Shown in pieces: positions 36,301 to 47,945 of a DNA stretch of 64,000 nucleotides. Location of the stretch: the NCBI GenBank assembly GCA_905147135.1, contig LR990056.1, forward strand, positions 12,968,001-13,032,000, read 5' to 3'. The stretch comes from Blastobasis lacticolella (lineage: Eukaryota; Arthropoda; Insecta; Lepidoptera; Blastobasidae). How positions within the stretch are numbered: position 1 is the first letter of the stretch; each line of letters begins with the position of its first letter. The notes beneath the pieces are model-generated. The model did no database searches, was not told the origin of the DNA, and worked only from the letters and a program-made list of their open reading frames with translations. The position numbers were made by a program, and so were the translations under genes.

Positions 36301-39300
36301 TTTCAAAAGTTGTTTTTGTTGTGTCGGGTCCAATATAGGTTTTATTTAACTACCTTACCTGTCTATTAGACTGAGTATATTTAGTCTTATGTTTATTGAA
36401 GATTCTAGGCTGTATTATTCGTTGTCTTACGGCCTGCCCGATTGCACTAAACTTAAACGACATTTAAGTGGACGCCTTAAGATATTCCTAAGCATTTAGG
36501 AGTCACAAAATTTGTGTCCTAAAGTTAAGAGTGACTCAAAGAATTTATATTTCATTTAAGGTGGGTATTAGTGCTGTGTTTTTCTGGACAGGAATAGTTT
36601 AAATCATTTAGGTACCGACATAAGCGTCGCCTAAGTTTAGTGCAATCGGGCTAACAATATAAATAAACATACATAGCACGAAATACTTACAAAACGAATA
36701 TTAAAGACGTAAAAAATATTAAACCACATTACACGCATTGGTAAGCACGCATGGAGTTTTTCAAGAAAGGGGTGAAGAGGTTTAACGGGGTCGGCAACGC
36801 GTGGGTGACGCCTCTGGTTTTGCAAACGTTCATAGGCTGCGGTGACTGCTTAGTCAGGCCGTAAGCTTGTTAGCCACCTTAGTAGTATAAAAAAACCTAT
36901 CTAGATAAACATCCAGCGACGAGTAGGACGAAAACCGACTCGTCACTTATCACTCATCTTTCTCGCAATGCCTGATGAGATTAATGGTCGCTCGTTATAA
37001 CCGCTAGTGGCAATCGCGGTGACATCCTTGCCAACCTCACCTTGCGAAATGCCGTGGGCAGACTACTGTGCAAGTATAGAGCCTTCGGGCTTTTTATTTA
37101 TTTGGTTTACGTAAACATTACTCTGTTTAATATTTAAATCGTGTTGAATTTTTTTCAATGAGGAGTGAGAAGTAATAGTCTCATATTGGACTAAAATAAC
37201 CTTATATACAATAATTTCGGTTTTTAGTAAACTATTCATTTGATAGTGTGTAGATACTTAATCGTAGAGATGACGTATAATGCGGTGTATTGTCGTATAA
37301 TATTAATAGGGTAGATTGAAGGTGATGGGCACCCACAGTGTTTCCTTTAGAATATGGCTCTAGATCCTTCAAGAAATATTAGAGGTGGGCAACGTAGTAG
37401 TATGGTGTTGCTGATTTTCTTAAGCCGCCACCACTTTCCTTCAAGTGGCCGTTTGCCTTCAAAATTGCTGATTTGATTAAGTATCATGGAAAAGCTTGCA
37501 CCCTGGGGATGTAATCGGGGAATGGGATGCAAGCAAATGAGGAATAATTTCCCATCGAAAGTCACTTATCATATTTCGGCAATCAAATCCTCTGTTCTGC
37601 GGCTACTCTGTGCCTGCGTACGAGTGTACACGTCCGTGCCAAAACCGATGCGCGGGCGCAGTCGAGATTAAGCAATATTGTGTTTGCTCAGGCCGACCGT
37701 TTGTTTAGCGACGCTGAGATGGCAGGTCACGGATACGTTGTTTGTATGGTTTTGGCGATATAGACATCTTACTAGCATACATGTGGGAATACATACATTT
37801 TCGATAGTCGCTGAATTTACTAACCACGTTGGCTATAACTAATCGTTCACGTGCATTCTTAGAAATTTATTCCATTATAATTAAACTATATCATACTATA
37901 TACATATCAGTAAAGTTTCTAATGCGTATGATAATTTAATATAAGGTATAGTTTGTAATGGGTAATTAATTTGGCCGTGTGGTGTCCGGCAGAGTAGAAT
38001 AGCACCAACCCCTTACACTCATGGGTGTCGTACAAGGCGACTAATGTTTTCGAGGCAACAGATCAAGAGTCTCCGTAATCTGGAAAATGAGCAGCAGCAT
38101 TTTCCATTGTTATTTTTTAACACTGCGATCTCCAACCCGCCTGCCAAGCGTGGAGATTATGGCAATAAGCTCCCTTTTCGTAGGAGAGGCCCTAAGTCAG
38201 TGGACTGTTACGGGCTGTGGTGATGATGAATTCAATTGGACTTAATAAGTAAATGCAGGAAAAAGTATATAATATCCGACCGAAGCTTCGGCTTTGGCTT
38301 CGGCAGAAATTGACCTTCGATCGGACACTACTGGTAGGTTAAGTACGTACATTTTAATAACAAACTGAACCAATGTTTTCTAAGTTTTTCTCTCTACGTG
38401 GCGGGCAACTAGTTCTTCTAATTATAATAAACGATTTCATCATCTTTCTTATATGACATGGGGCCTTTTTAGAGGTATGTTAGGTCTCCAGAGGTGGGAA
38501 ATACATTGGTGACGGCCTTGGTGTTACTTAATTTTATAGACTATTTATTTATTTGCCAAATGACATTAAAAATCATCATCGACCATCGCCGAGTTAACCC
38601 TGGCCATAAACTTATTAATAACAAGTCTATGACCCCGGCTAAGTATTTTGTACGATTACAGTTAAGGTATTACTTAATAGATATTAGATTATCTTAATTG
38701 CTCTAGATAGCGTGGATCAATGCAATACTTAATACGCGCAATATTGTAATGAGACACGGTTGCGCGATACAATTCAACCATGAAGGGCGGGGTTCGGTTC
38801 TCGCGAGAGTCAATTTACACGTCTCTTCCTGTAAAATAAGCCTATCTGTGTCACTGGTGTCAGTGTAGAGTGACTTGACTTGCTAGTAATTATGAAATAA
38901 GACCGTATCGTGATCGTCTGAGCAGAATGTAGCACGAACCTGTCACCCATTGATGTGTTCGAGTGTCATAAAAGGAAACTAATGTCATAGAGACAGACCA
39001 TCTATTACAAGTTTCAATCACCTGAGCAGGCCGGGTTTCGAGGAGGATATAGCACTATAGATCACATTCATATAGAGAGGCAGATTATCCAGAAGTCCGA
39101 GGAATCCGTTTAAATGAGTCCGAATCACCTCCAATGTCTGACCTTTGTGGACTATGAGAAAGCCTTTGACTCCGTCGAGACCTGGGCTATTTTGGAGTCC
39201 CTAAAGCGATGCCAAGTGGACTATCGCTATATGACTGTTCAAGTTCAGTATCAGCAGTCTAAACCCATCCAATTGCACAGAAGAGTGAGGCAAGAAAGCT

Positions 39301-42300
39301 ATCTAAAATCAAATCCTTGTAATATTTCTAAAGAAATTTCTCGTTAATTCATATAATGCTCTTCCTCTGGAGACTAATGCATTTAATTAAAACAAGAATA
39401 CAATCTACTAGGTTTATTCGAATTGACAGTCTGTTGAGAAACTGTAGCTAACATTTCTCCAATGCTGTATGCAATCCGTTGTACGACGCCCACGGTAGAT
39501 GGTACATGAAAACGCTTAATTCAATGGACACGTACGCCTGAGACACTGTTCTGTGGTGAATTTAAAAAGCATTCTGCAAGTTCCTACCTAATACATATGC
39601 TGGGACAAATTAACACAGCGCCATCTACCCCAAAAGTAAGCAAAGCTTAGATTATGGGTGTTAGATAACTGATAAACTACTTATATATATTTTTTAAATA
39701 CATACTTATTATACATACTACACCCAGACCCGTAACAGAAATAAAATTTCATTATTTCAATTTCTACTCCGCCGTGAATTGAATTCGGGACCTCTGCGTG
39801 GCGACCGGCATGTTAGCCAACTGAATCACTCATATCGTCAAAAGTAGTATACAATGACTTAGTAAATTATTAACAGTATATTGTATTCAATATTCGTGTA
39901 TGTGTAAAGCATTTGTTGTTGTTTAGTTTATGTAAATAAGCTTCTCAGTAGCCCCATCACTTGTTAAATATCCATAAAATTTATATAGTTGTAAAGTTGA
40001 AACGTAAATGCATGAAAATGTTAATAAAGATCACAGTTTTATTGACCTTATATACGTATTTGTACAACATAGTACTAGTTGAGAGTACATCCACAACAAT
40101 ATAGCATATACCAAAACAATGCCGTAACTATAATTACATTTACGTTGTACCTCTATTCACTATTGTAAATGAATGGGATTTTATGAAATGGAACTAGTAT
40201 GGACCCTTGAGGCACGCCACGCAATTGATAGAGTTTATCAAAACAAAGGCGGTGTTATGAACTTGTAATTCTCTTCACCTTGCCATTTCGATGAAATTCC
40301 CGTTAGCCGCTTGTAATATTCAAATTGGGCAATACGCTTAACTTTTGTTTGATCATGTCGATACGATCAAAAGCCTCTCTCTAAGTGAACGCCAAAGTAC
40401 TTCTTATTAAAATTAAATTTACAGACGTTTCATGGATGAATCGCTGATTCGATCATGATCTATTGCGATTTCATAAGCGGTTTAAATATAACCTACTCTA
40501 ATGATTTTGGTATTTTGCGGTTAAATAACCGTATAAAATTTTTAAAGTATTTATGTATCTTGAGATTTGACAATCGTGTAGCCGAAAAGTCCTTATTCAA
40601 CGAAATTGTATTTGAACATAAACCATTTGGCCTTCATTAAGTGAATTTTAAAGAAGGTCCTGACATTTTCCGTACACATTCCAGACATCCTTGCTGCTAG
40701 CTAGGTCATCCGATGCACACATTCGTCTTGTTTAACTTATCGCAAGCTTCGTATGCGTAACGGCGCGGAAGCGTTTTGCATTTGCAGAATATTTATGTAC
40801 AGGTTGATTTTAAAAGTTAATACAATTTTGTAGGATATCAATAATTATTGCGACTAATATATAAGAGGTAGACCAGCCGAACCTACGTAGACCAAAAAAT
40901 GGGCTACAGCGTTTTTCGTTGTGTGTTTTCAGCACAGTTTTCGACAACGTGCCGGTTTTTTTTAGTTGGACTAGCTAGGTATTTGACCGCCATCTCACCT
41001 GATGGGAAGTGACGATGATAGAGCATGTCTGTCTAGGAACAGCTTATTCACTCCAACCTTGAAGGCGTCCAGATTATAATGATCAGGGAACACATTATAG
41101 GTTTATACTAAAACCATCAACGAATGTGAAGGATGCTCAAGTCCTGCAGCGTAACTGTTATGGGCTGTTAATGAAACGATGATCTGTTTTATAAATATTT
41201 AATTAGTCTAGCAATATCCACCTGTTTATGTTAAACCTTGATTTGTTGATTTAATGCTAATTTCACTCATAAGGTTCAAACTTTAATGATATAGCGTAAC
41301 ATCACGATTTCTAAATCAGTAGAAACCACATTAAATCATACTAAGATTAGTAATGGCAAATCTTGAATTTAATTCGAAACACGGCAAATAACTGGTACAT
41401 AATATATTAGTATCTACCTATGACATGAACAAGTATTATAATTAACTTAACGATTTTAAAATCACTATATTGGGTTACAGTACTGAAAACCTTTCGTTAC
41501 CCACGATATACCTATCTTATACAAGTTTTCTTTGGCGAATTTTGATTCGAATAAAATCTATACGTTATTTCTCATTTAAAATAAAGCTTTCTTCCAATCC
41601 AATCTGTACTTTAAGACTTGGACATTTAAAGTTTCGTTTTTAATGTTCATTTGCTTTTACTACATCTGTGTGAAGCATTTAAATGTGAGGTCTGGCGTAA
41701 CTGTAGGTACTCGTATTCGTAATTTGGGGGTTTTTGCATAGATTCTAGCAAAATAATTTATTTATGCTAATCTATTGAATAATAGACAAAGATGTTTGCA
41801 TACTAACTGGATGTAGAATCATGTATACCTTGATAAACTGAAGTTGATGTATTTGTAAAATTAAAGTATATTTTGTTTTGATAGAATGCTAAAAATATAA
41901 ATTCTAATAATATTTTTCTCTCTATATTTTCAGTGACTGGATACGAGTCAGACAGAGAGGAATGGCGAAGCAGCCGTTCACAGTTTTCAACTACGGCGTT
42001 TGATAGTTTAGCGAGGCCTACTAAGATGGCGATGGCGCTAACCATGCGGAAGCCTCAGCGCCTGGAGCCAGTCCAGTACTACCGACTACCGAAGGAACAA
42101 CAGAAGTTAACCCCAATGCCCTTCCGACCTAACAACTTCCTGCCGCGACCGCCGTTACTGCCGCGGCCATCGCCAGAAGTAAAGAGGAATCTGACCATAG
42201 ATCACAGGAAGTACACATCGTTGACGAACCTGGACCTGCCGAAGAAACTGAGCGAACCAAAAAAGCAAATTGAAGCGAAGAAGACGAACTATTCAAACTT

Positions 42301-42514
42301 GTCGACGAGGATATCTGGCCTCACGAATAAGTTGAGGGATTTGGGGAACCCGACCAATACGCTGGGGAGGTTCAAGGCGCAGTCACACAGTGACGTCGCG
42401 AACCTGAAGCCAGTATTGAAGACTCAAGAGAAGCGGTCGGTAGTGAGAACATGCAGTGCAGAGCCACCAAAGAAAGTAACATTTAGCGCATTCGCCACAG
42501 TGCAAGTTGTTTGA
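29421..42514 (+). CDS. Gene A: uncharacterised 509-residue protein, possible PTB/PH-like domain
   Basis: Coding exons are 29421-30369 and 41934-42514. The phase-1 junction (G|TG) makes Val317. I do not recognise the gene by name. Residues about 10-140 alternate short beta-like strands (FACVVARQKLL, FNVVVGF, NTLVFYVAK, AIALKF) and finish in a helix-like segment (ENEQDFKRIYFTYKYFKMRN). That pattern recalls PTB/PH-fold domains; this is inference from pattern only. The remainder is basic and likely disordered, with a proline-rich patch at 387-397 (PRPPLLPRPSP). KVTF at 497-500 fits the RVxF motif that docks protein phosphatase 1. There is no signal peptide or membrane segment, so it is probably cytoplasmic. 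The start is chosen because AACCATGA follows a splice acceptor directly and the frame opens there. Confidence 0.85.
30870..31025 (+). repeat. RTE-derived 3' tail repeat
   Basis: GCTGAAGGAGTAACAGACAC, CATCCTTACAAACTTTCGCA and TTTATAATATTAGTAGGA. It is nearly the same terminus as at 50920-51005. Confidence 0.6.
31660..31800 (+). repeat. LINE 3' end fragment
   Basis: CACCGCATCTGCTCTCC, GGCCGCTTTCTATCAGATGG and TCCGTGTGCTTCCCTAGGCA, then an A-rich end. It is related to about 13795-13880. Confidence 0.45.
32520..32800. repeat. RTE-tail start and antisense LINE-T fragment
   Basis: 32528-32560 (GCTTCCGCCCGCGACTTCGT) matches the 10960 copy. 32708-32780 (GCTTACGGCCTACGTGACGG, CTTATGGACGTTAGCAATAC) is LINE-T in reverse. 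Confidence 0.5.
32970..33120 (-). repeat. SINE-B 3' half, antisense
   Basis: CTTGGACAAATCACACAGCG, CAAAGCTTGTGTTATGGG, TTATACATAGTACACCCAGA and TTAACAGAAATTAAAATTCA. The tRNA-like head is missing. Confidence 0.8.
33725..34055 (+). pseudogene. LINE ORF2 C-terminus with LINE-T 3' tail
   Basis: The plus-strand frame from about 33760 reads GMGVHPHTLEPNYSRTVRFQ then NFLPRTQRFWNELPGEVFPA, the last part of a Jockey/CR1-type ORF2, before a stop. The UTR then runs TTGCAAACGTCAATAGGCTG, CCATCAGGCAGGCCGTAATC and TATAATTTTTTT. This copy shows that the LINE-T tails elsewhere are the 3' ends of such a LINE. Confidence 0.75.
35014..35241. mobile_element. MITE-2, copy 1
   Basis: Imperfect terminal inverted repeats of about 38 bp: the left begins GGGGCCTAATTCTAGTGCTG and the right ends GCGCGAGAGTTAGGCCCC. 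Both then carry GTGACATC. About 225 bp, no coding capacity. A second copy lies at about 46755-46950. Confidence 0.75.
36436..36651. mobile_element. MITE-3
   Basis: Terminal inverted repeats of 20 bp match exactly: GCCCGATTGCACTAAACTTA at the left and its reverse complement at 36632-36651. The 216-bp non-coding interior contains weaker self-complementary parts (CTTAAGATATTCCTAA, TTTAGGAGTCAC). No second copy is seen in the window. Confidence 0.75.
36735..36895 (+). repeat. LINE-T tail
   Basis: TTTTTCAAGAAAGGGGTGAA, GGGGTCGGCAACGCGTGGGT, TTGCAAACGTTCATAGGCTG, GTCAGGCCGTAAGCTTGTTA and TAGTATAAAAAAAC, collinear with the 33900-34055 copy. Confidence 0.75.
37970..38230 (+). repeat. Family C repeat, best-kept copy
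   Basis: Order: GTGTGGTGTCCGGCAGAGTA, AGCACCAACCCCTTACACTC, GGGTGTCGTACAAGGCGACT, GCAGCAGCATTTTC, CTGCGATCTCCAACCCGCCT, GCCAAGCGTGGAGATTATGG and GTAGGAGAGGCCC. The family is non-coding. Confidence 0.75.
38278..38340. repeat. Family E (CTTCGG-rich) fragment
   Basis: GAAGCTTCGGCTTTGGCTTC then GGCAGAAATTGACC. The same motif occurs at 48968-49055 and 49290-49345. Confidence 0.5.
39010..39345 (+). pseudogene. RTE LINE reverse-transcriptase fragment
   Basis: Sense translation gives EQAGFRGGYSTIDHIHIERQ, then after a stop QCLTFVDYEKAFDSVETWAI. These are the motifs before and around RT domain A (FVDYEKAFDS, first catalytic Asp) of RTE-like LINEs. An in-frame TAA at about 39111 and loss of sequence after QSKPIQLHRRVRQ make it dead. 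Confidence 0.85.
39595..39840 (-). repeat. SINE-B, full-length, antisense
   Basis: GGGACAAATTAACACAGCGC at the tail, then CCAGACCCGTAACAGAAAT, the worn B box (GTGAATTGAATTCGGGACC) and the A-box side GAATCACTCATATCGTC. Confidence 0.85.
40970..41110 (-). repeat. Family D fragment
   Basis: CTAGGTATTTGACCGCCATC, TCACCTGATGGGAAGTGACG and CCTTGAAGGCGTCCAGATTA. Related to about 25765-25860. The orientation call is arbitrary. Confidence 0.4.
41934..42514 (+). CDS. Gene A coding exon 2 (last)
   Basis: Begins TG|ACTGGATAC after TTTTCAG and ends at TGA 42512-42514. It encodes residues 317 (part) to 509, rich in Lys, Pro, Ser and Arg. It stays open throughout and is less AT-rich than the flanks. Confidence 0.9.
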
Positions 42515-44207
42515 GATACGTCTGGTGGGTTGGAGACGATGTAATATTTGTATAATATTTTGTTTAGTCCTGGAGTATCAAATTGAAATTCGATATTTTT
42601 GTGAGTGTAGATAAAATTAAATCTAGTTTATATGCAGATAAGAATTGATTGATTAATATTGGAAATAAAAATGGTAGTAGTAACTACCATAATATGTCCC
42701 ATTAAGAAGTACTGTAAATAGTTATAAGGCGTGGAAAGGCCGGGAAGTTGTGTTAATACGTGACTAATTTCATAAAAGAAGTCAATTACTGTATCGATAA
42801 TTTGCAATGATAAAGTTATTGCAAGGTAATTCGTAGTAATTCGTACATACAATTAATGTTAAAATTATTGTGTGATTAGATTGTGCTGATTGTGACCACA
42901 CTTTTCGCATTTTATTACATAAATACTTATTTCGTCTATTTCATAATTTTCTCAGATAATTTAAGTGTTATTTTGTTTAATTTTGATTCTGATCTGACAG
43001 TTTTAAAACAAAATCATTCATATTCAATTGATAAAAGTTATTCCTCCACATATAAAAAAATAAACTTCTATATCCTATAAAGCTAACTTTAAAATAAATT
43101 AACCCACTTGAACGATTACCATTTCTCAAATGTAATAAAGGGCAGCAAAATAATGAAATGCCACCAATCTTGAAAATAGATTGCTGTCGGTCAGTTTCAA
43201 TTTTAAAATACAATGTAATTTATAATATGATTTATAGAAAATACAAAAGAGTAGGAATACTATTGAAAAGAGTATTGCACATGCTACCTATACTATAAAT
43301 CCACACATGCTATACTGTTATTATTTATTTTATTTAAAGTAACTAGTATCATTATCACCTACAGTTGATCGTTATTTTCTCAAGATTATTCTTTTATTAT
43401 ATTCTGTTTGATTTAAATATCTTTTATAAGTCTTCATCTTTAACTATCTATACGCACAGCAATCCTGGGAGAAATAAATGTCATGTCTTGACGTAAAATT
43501 ATTTTTAATAAGGTAATTTGAATAAAAAAGTGTGATTCCTAGTTTTCTTATAAATTCAATAATTATTGTTGAAAATTGTGATGTCTGTATTTTCATAATT
43601 GACTAAATATTGTAAAATTCTAACGGTTAAGTTTACGTTTTTAAGAAAAAGTCATAATTATTTTAATATTAAATCACTTGCAGTTATCCTGTAACTACGC
43701 ATATTTTTTGTAATTATTATTATTTGAATATAAATCATGTTGTTATTAAATGTTCATATTATCATAAGATTTGTTTGAAAAATAATTAAATAAAATGTGT
43801 TTGTTTGTCAAATTATGAGTTTCAGTTTGTCTGTACCGTTTCGTATTATCTCAACATCATCAATATCATCAATATCATCATCATGTAGATATGTAATCGC
43901 CACAATGCTCCACAAACCAAATCTCAGTTTGCGCCCCGGTATTCAGGCTTAAATTACACTACAGTTTTCTTTAACTGCCCCCGACGAAATCTTACGTTCT
44001 AATCAGTACCTAAGTTATGATGTTGTGGTTTCATCTAAGGATGAAATGTAGATAAGTACCTGTCTTACGTTATTTTTTTGGAAAATGTACGTTCTCCCGA
44101 AGCTTGGATGTCTGTGGTGAATGGGCTCGTGAGCAGTTGCACAAAGAAGTGTATAGTATAGTAAAGTAGCTTTAGTTAGAAAATTAATTCAACCTACGTG
44201 GTTTTAA
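42515..44207 (+). other. Gene A 3' UTR and intergenic DNA
   Basis: AATAAA occurs at 42664-42669, 43093-43098 and 43134-43139, so the cleavage site cannot be fixed. It is very AT-rich, with a CATCAATATCATCAATATCA run near 43857. I see no further gene. Confidence 0.5.
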
Positions 44208-44470
44208 TACGACCTGAGTGGTTCAGTGGTCAACATGCCGGTCTGCCACGCAAGAGGTCCCGGGTTCGATTCCCGGCCGGGCAGAAATTGAAATGATGAA
44301 TTTTAATTTCTGTTACGGGTCTGGGTGTTCTATGTATAATAAGTATGTATTTAGAAGTATATAAGTAGTTTATGATCCATTATCTAGCACCCATAACACA
44401 AGCTTTGCTTACTTTGGGGCTAGATGGCGCTGTGTGAATTTGTCCACGATTATTATTATTATTATTTAAT
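44208..44470 (+). repeat. SINE-B, full-length, best-kept copy
   Basis: A box CTGAGTGGTTCAGTGGTC, then CTGCCACGCAAGAGGTCC, which resembles the anticodon arm of tRNA-Gly(GCC), then B box GGTTCGATTCCCGGCCGGG. The body is intact and ends in (ATT)n. Confidence 0.92.
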
Positions 44471-45449
44471 TAATTATTAAGAAAAATGATAAACCAGGAT
44501 ATCTGCTTCCTCTTATGTACGCAGGTATTAAGGTATGTATATCTACTCCCTATAATATCTACCTATACTTTTATCAGATTATGGGGCCCTACCATCATCC
44601 TTTGAGGGCCCAACTTTAGCTGCTCGCGCTCCCCTTGCTGGCAGACGAGGCTCTGGCGAACCGGCGGCATCTTCCTAACAAATTTTTCATTAAGGGTTCT
44701 GGTAGGAAACCGCTTTTAGCTGGCCGATTTACCTGAAGCCTTTGAGCTGGGATTCACCGGCCAGCAGGTTTCAGGACCTGTTTCCCGGCAGTCGAGTCTC
44801 TTTAATCTTATCAACAATGTCTTTCGCGCCAAGGTTGTCACGAATGTATTCGGGATTCTATCGAGTCGTGTAACGGCCAGGTTTACAGCTCTTATATCGT
44901 TCTTTTATCAACAACCAACAGTTTTTGGAAAATGAAACTACACTAAGAGTTAGGGACTAACTCCGAGAAATTATTAGGTAATGCTCAACTCAATTCACAC
45001 AGAGAGGCTGCGGTGTTCTTTGCCGACGCTACGGTAGTTTTGAGGAACACCTAACAAGTGGCGAGCTCATTGTAGTGCTTGAAGTTCGACTAACCTAAAA
45101 GTACTAACCAGTCGTCAATCCGTTAACGGACCCTGCAAGCGTTGTTTAACCTTAATTATTTTGCTAAAAGCTGTTTGTTTTCCATATAAAATAAAATAAA
45201 ACGACGTGATAGGCACAGCTGCCCTAAAGGCTGTAGCCACACCGGTGTGAAATGAGCCTGAAGCACCTATTTAGTATTGTTATGCATCCCATATTTATCC
45301 TTGTGACATAACAACCAAATGATCCGTATGTCCGTAGGTCATTCTTTATTTAAGCGTGTTTGATAAGAGAAGGTGTCTTGAGTGACATTTTAAGGGTGAG
45401 TGTTTATTTATATGTAGTACAAATATACAAAAAATAATTATCTAAGTAT
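44471..45449. other. Intergenic stretch
   Basis: 44590-44780 carries a block (GGTTCTGGTAGGAAACCGC) shared weakly with 14690. Otherwise nothing is recognised. Confidence 0.35.
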
Positions 45450-45790
45450 TACTGTCCCGGTGGTGCTCTCGCACATGAGAGCCCGGGGTCCACTTTAACC
45501 ATACTCCAGGATTTGGCAGTTCATGTAATTACAGTGGGGCGACTGCTATCTGAGCTTCGTTACCCTGCTACCAAGGGAACCTGACCAGGGAAACTCATGG
45601 TAGGCCTACAGATTCGATCATGGTTACACATTAAGTCGCCTGACTGTGCAGGTTTCATCACGATGTTTTCCCCCACCGTAAGAGCATCGGTTCGCATGCA
45701 ACTAATGTACATAACTCAGAAAAGAGTCATTGCTACATGGCCGCAGTGGAATTTATATACATGTGGTATATTACGAAGCTATTGATCGGT
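45450..45790 (-). repeat. SINE-A, nearly full-length, antisense
   Basis: CTGTCCCGGTGGTGCTCTCG, CTCCAGGATTTGGCAG, GGTTTCATCACGATGTTTTC, CCCACCGTAAGAGCATCGGT and AGTCATTGCTACATGGCCGC. It is cut just before the tRNA-like head. Confidence 0.85.
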
Positions 45791-46049
45791 GTGAAACATA
45801 CGCTATCCATTCAAATAATTCCTAGTGGACGTAACCGCGACCAGTGGGTCCTTCTGTGACACTGTAACTTTCAAACGAATCCCTGACTTTGATGCATTTT
45901 TGGGATTTGTTGTAAGTAAAACAAGGAATCCATAGTTCAACCATATCAGTCTGTGGTTTAACTTAAAAACTATTGGTATTAGATACCTGTTTTGTATGGT
46001 TATATACTATTAATTAGGTGCCGAGACGTGGACACGGTAATAACGGCTG
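45791..46049. other. Intergenic stretch
   Basis: Nothing recognised. Confidence 0.4.
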
Positions 46050-46405
46050 ATTCACCAGTTCAAGGTCGCTCAGCTCAGTAAGTTAAGGACAAAATTCCCA
46101 TCGAAGTGGTCCGAAAGAAAGCCAAAGTTACCGAAATAGCGAACAGAATTACTAAGCAGAAATAGCAGCACATTAGCCGCATAGGGCAGGCCATCTCTGT
46201 CGACCGAAGAACCGACAACCGCTGGGATAACGGCTCCTTCAATGGAGACCGTAACTCGGTAAGCTTAGTGTAGGGCGTCTTTTGGCTAGATGCAGTAAAT
46301 ATTTATGAAAAGCTGCGGGTGGATACTGGATGCGGCAAGCCGAGGAGACCCTGCATTGGCGTTATGTCCAGCGGTGGACTGCCACAGGCTGGTAATGATA
46401 ATGAC
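46050..46405 (+). pseudogene. RTE LINE ORF2 C-terminal remnant
   Basis: Sense translation, with stops and frame changes, contains PSEVVRKKAKVTEIANRITK and HIRRIGQAISVDRRTDNRWD, then GGCGTTATGTCCAGCGGTGG in the DNA and a GATAATGA tail. It is the same post-RT region as at 48570-48835. Confidence 0.75.
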
Positions 46406-46754
46406 ATAATAGGTAATCACTCTAACGAACTTGCCCTTAAGTTACCTATCACCCGCTCCGTACAGGTTATCGAGTGAGTACCAAACGAAACAAAACAGTT
46501 TTTTTTATATTTTATAATCGCTAAATTCTTGCCGTTATCGGCTGCACTTAGCTCTCGTTATCGGCGGTCACTCGCTACTCAGTGGTTCAGTAGGATCAGA
46601 GTCGGTCGTACGCGAAATCTACAGGCAAGTACATAGTTGATTGATCGATTACTTCATACTTTAAGATCGGAATCACAGTTTCCTACTAACAATTATGAAA
46701 ATAACTGTCTATAAAAATGTCATTTAAACACCCTATACTTTTACTTCTTAATCC
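46406..46754. other. Intergenic stretch
   Basis: Nothing recognised. Confidence 0.4.
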
Positions 46755-46950
46755 TAGGAGCCTAATTCTCGCGGTGTGACATTTCGAATTCTCTATTAAA
46801 AATATCTCAATTAAAAATGTAATTTAAAACAATCTTCGACAATAAAGGATTAGGATCTTTGAGTGTAAGTTTTTCGCTTTTGATAGAGATTCAATGACTT
46901 TTTAATATATATTTGTGGCTAGAGAGAATGTCAAATTCTAATGAAGAAAG
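46755..46950. mobile_element. MITE-2, copy 2
   Basis: AGGAGCCTAATTCTCGCGGT then GTGACATTTCGAATTC at the left, and GAGAGAATGTCAAATTC at the right, with a worn right terminus. AATCTTCGACAAT in the interior is the complement of ATTGTCGA-type sequence in copy 1. Confidence 0.6.
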
Positions 46951-47754
46951 CCTGAGAATCGCCTTCCAGTTCCTATTCCTGCTTTTACTTGGGTATATGA
47001 ATTTAAAAAGTTGCGATATCCTGTATACTTGTTCTCTGTTTACTCAGGGTAAAAGGAGTTGCTATGGTATAAAGGAAGGTTTTGACACATTGCCGGAAAA
47101 GGTACATGGTATTTTTATTGCCTATTTTGCGCTGAGTATTATTGCCTCTCCTATTAATTAACAGTAATAGGAGAGGGAAGTTGGAGATAAGTTCCCAACT
47201 CTTCCATTATATTTTAAATAAAAAAATAATTGTTCACTTGATGTTCAGGTCGTTACGAAAGATCCAAGATAAGGAATTCGAAAGGCCATCGAGAGATCAA
47301 GACTATTTATTAAAAATACTTGACAAAGAAATTACTTTAACTACTAAAACTATAACTATTTAGTCTATTGTCTGTCTTTTTCTCTTCTTTTTTGTTGCAC
47401 CGCCTTGTAATTTTTGTTAATTGTTCTCTGGTTGACTGGTGGAAAAGGCTACGTACTTTAAACCTGCCATTGTACTGAAATGCGCACGAAGTTTTAAATA
47501 AGTAAATTAATTAAGAAACACGCTTGTTGCGGGTACTAAGATATTTGTTTGAGTTTATTTTTATTTGAGTTTATTTAAATAGCAAAGTAAAAAATACCTA
47601 TACAAATAATCACAGAACACTCAAGTTTATCTGATTTCTGATTTGGTTCTCCTTTCAAACTCTTGTCTCAAGAGTTCTATTATAACAAATCAGTTTCTCA
47701 AACAAAAATGACTGACTTATCTTGTCAATATTAGTTATAAAGAGAACATATTTG
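46951..47754. other. Intergenic stretch
   Basis: Frames at 46913-47161 and 47142-47363 are AT-rich and have no recognisable family. Confidence 0.35.
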
Positions 47755-47945
47755 TTTGTTTGTTTGTAATGAATAAATTCAAAAGCTACTTAACAGAGTT
47801 TGCAAATTCTTTCATCTATAGAAAGCTACATTATCAGCCAGTAAAATAGGCTATTCCCGAAATTCAATGTGGTTCCCACGGGAACGGGTCCGGAAAGTAG
47901 TATCTATCCAAATTTTACGCGACTGAAGTCGCGGGTAAAAAAGCT
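47755..47945 (-). repeat. RTE-derived 3' tail, antisense
   Basis: A TTTGTTTGTTTG run, AAAATAGGCTATTCCCG, CCCACGGGAACGGGTCC and GCGACTGAAGTCGCGGG, the reverse of the CCCGCGACTTCGT type at 10960. Confidence 0.65.

Larger units (their letters stand above)
30370..41933 (+). other. Gene A intron (11.6 kb)
   Basis: Bounded by GTAAGC and a TTTTTCTCTCTATATTTTCAG-type acceptor. It contains only repeats (listed separately) and unrecognised AT-rich DNA. Stretches without any identified feature include 30370-30869, 31021-31659, 31801-32519, 34056-35013, 35242-36435, 36896-37969, 38341-39009, 39841-40969 and 41111-41933. Confidence 0.8.

Noticed and set aside
44215..44290. A tRNA gene, from the A and B boxes
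   Set aside because: The acceptor-stem ends do not pair, and the same sequence with a long shared tail recurs many times, so it is a SINE head.
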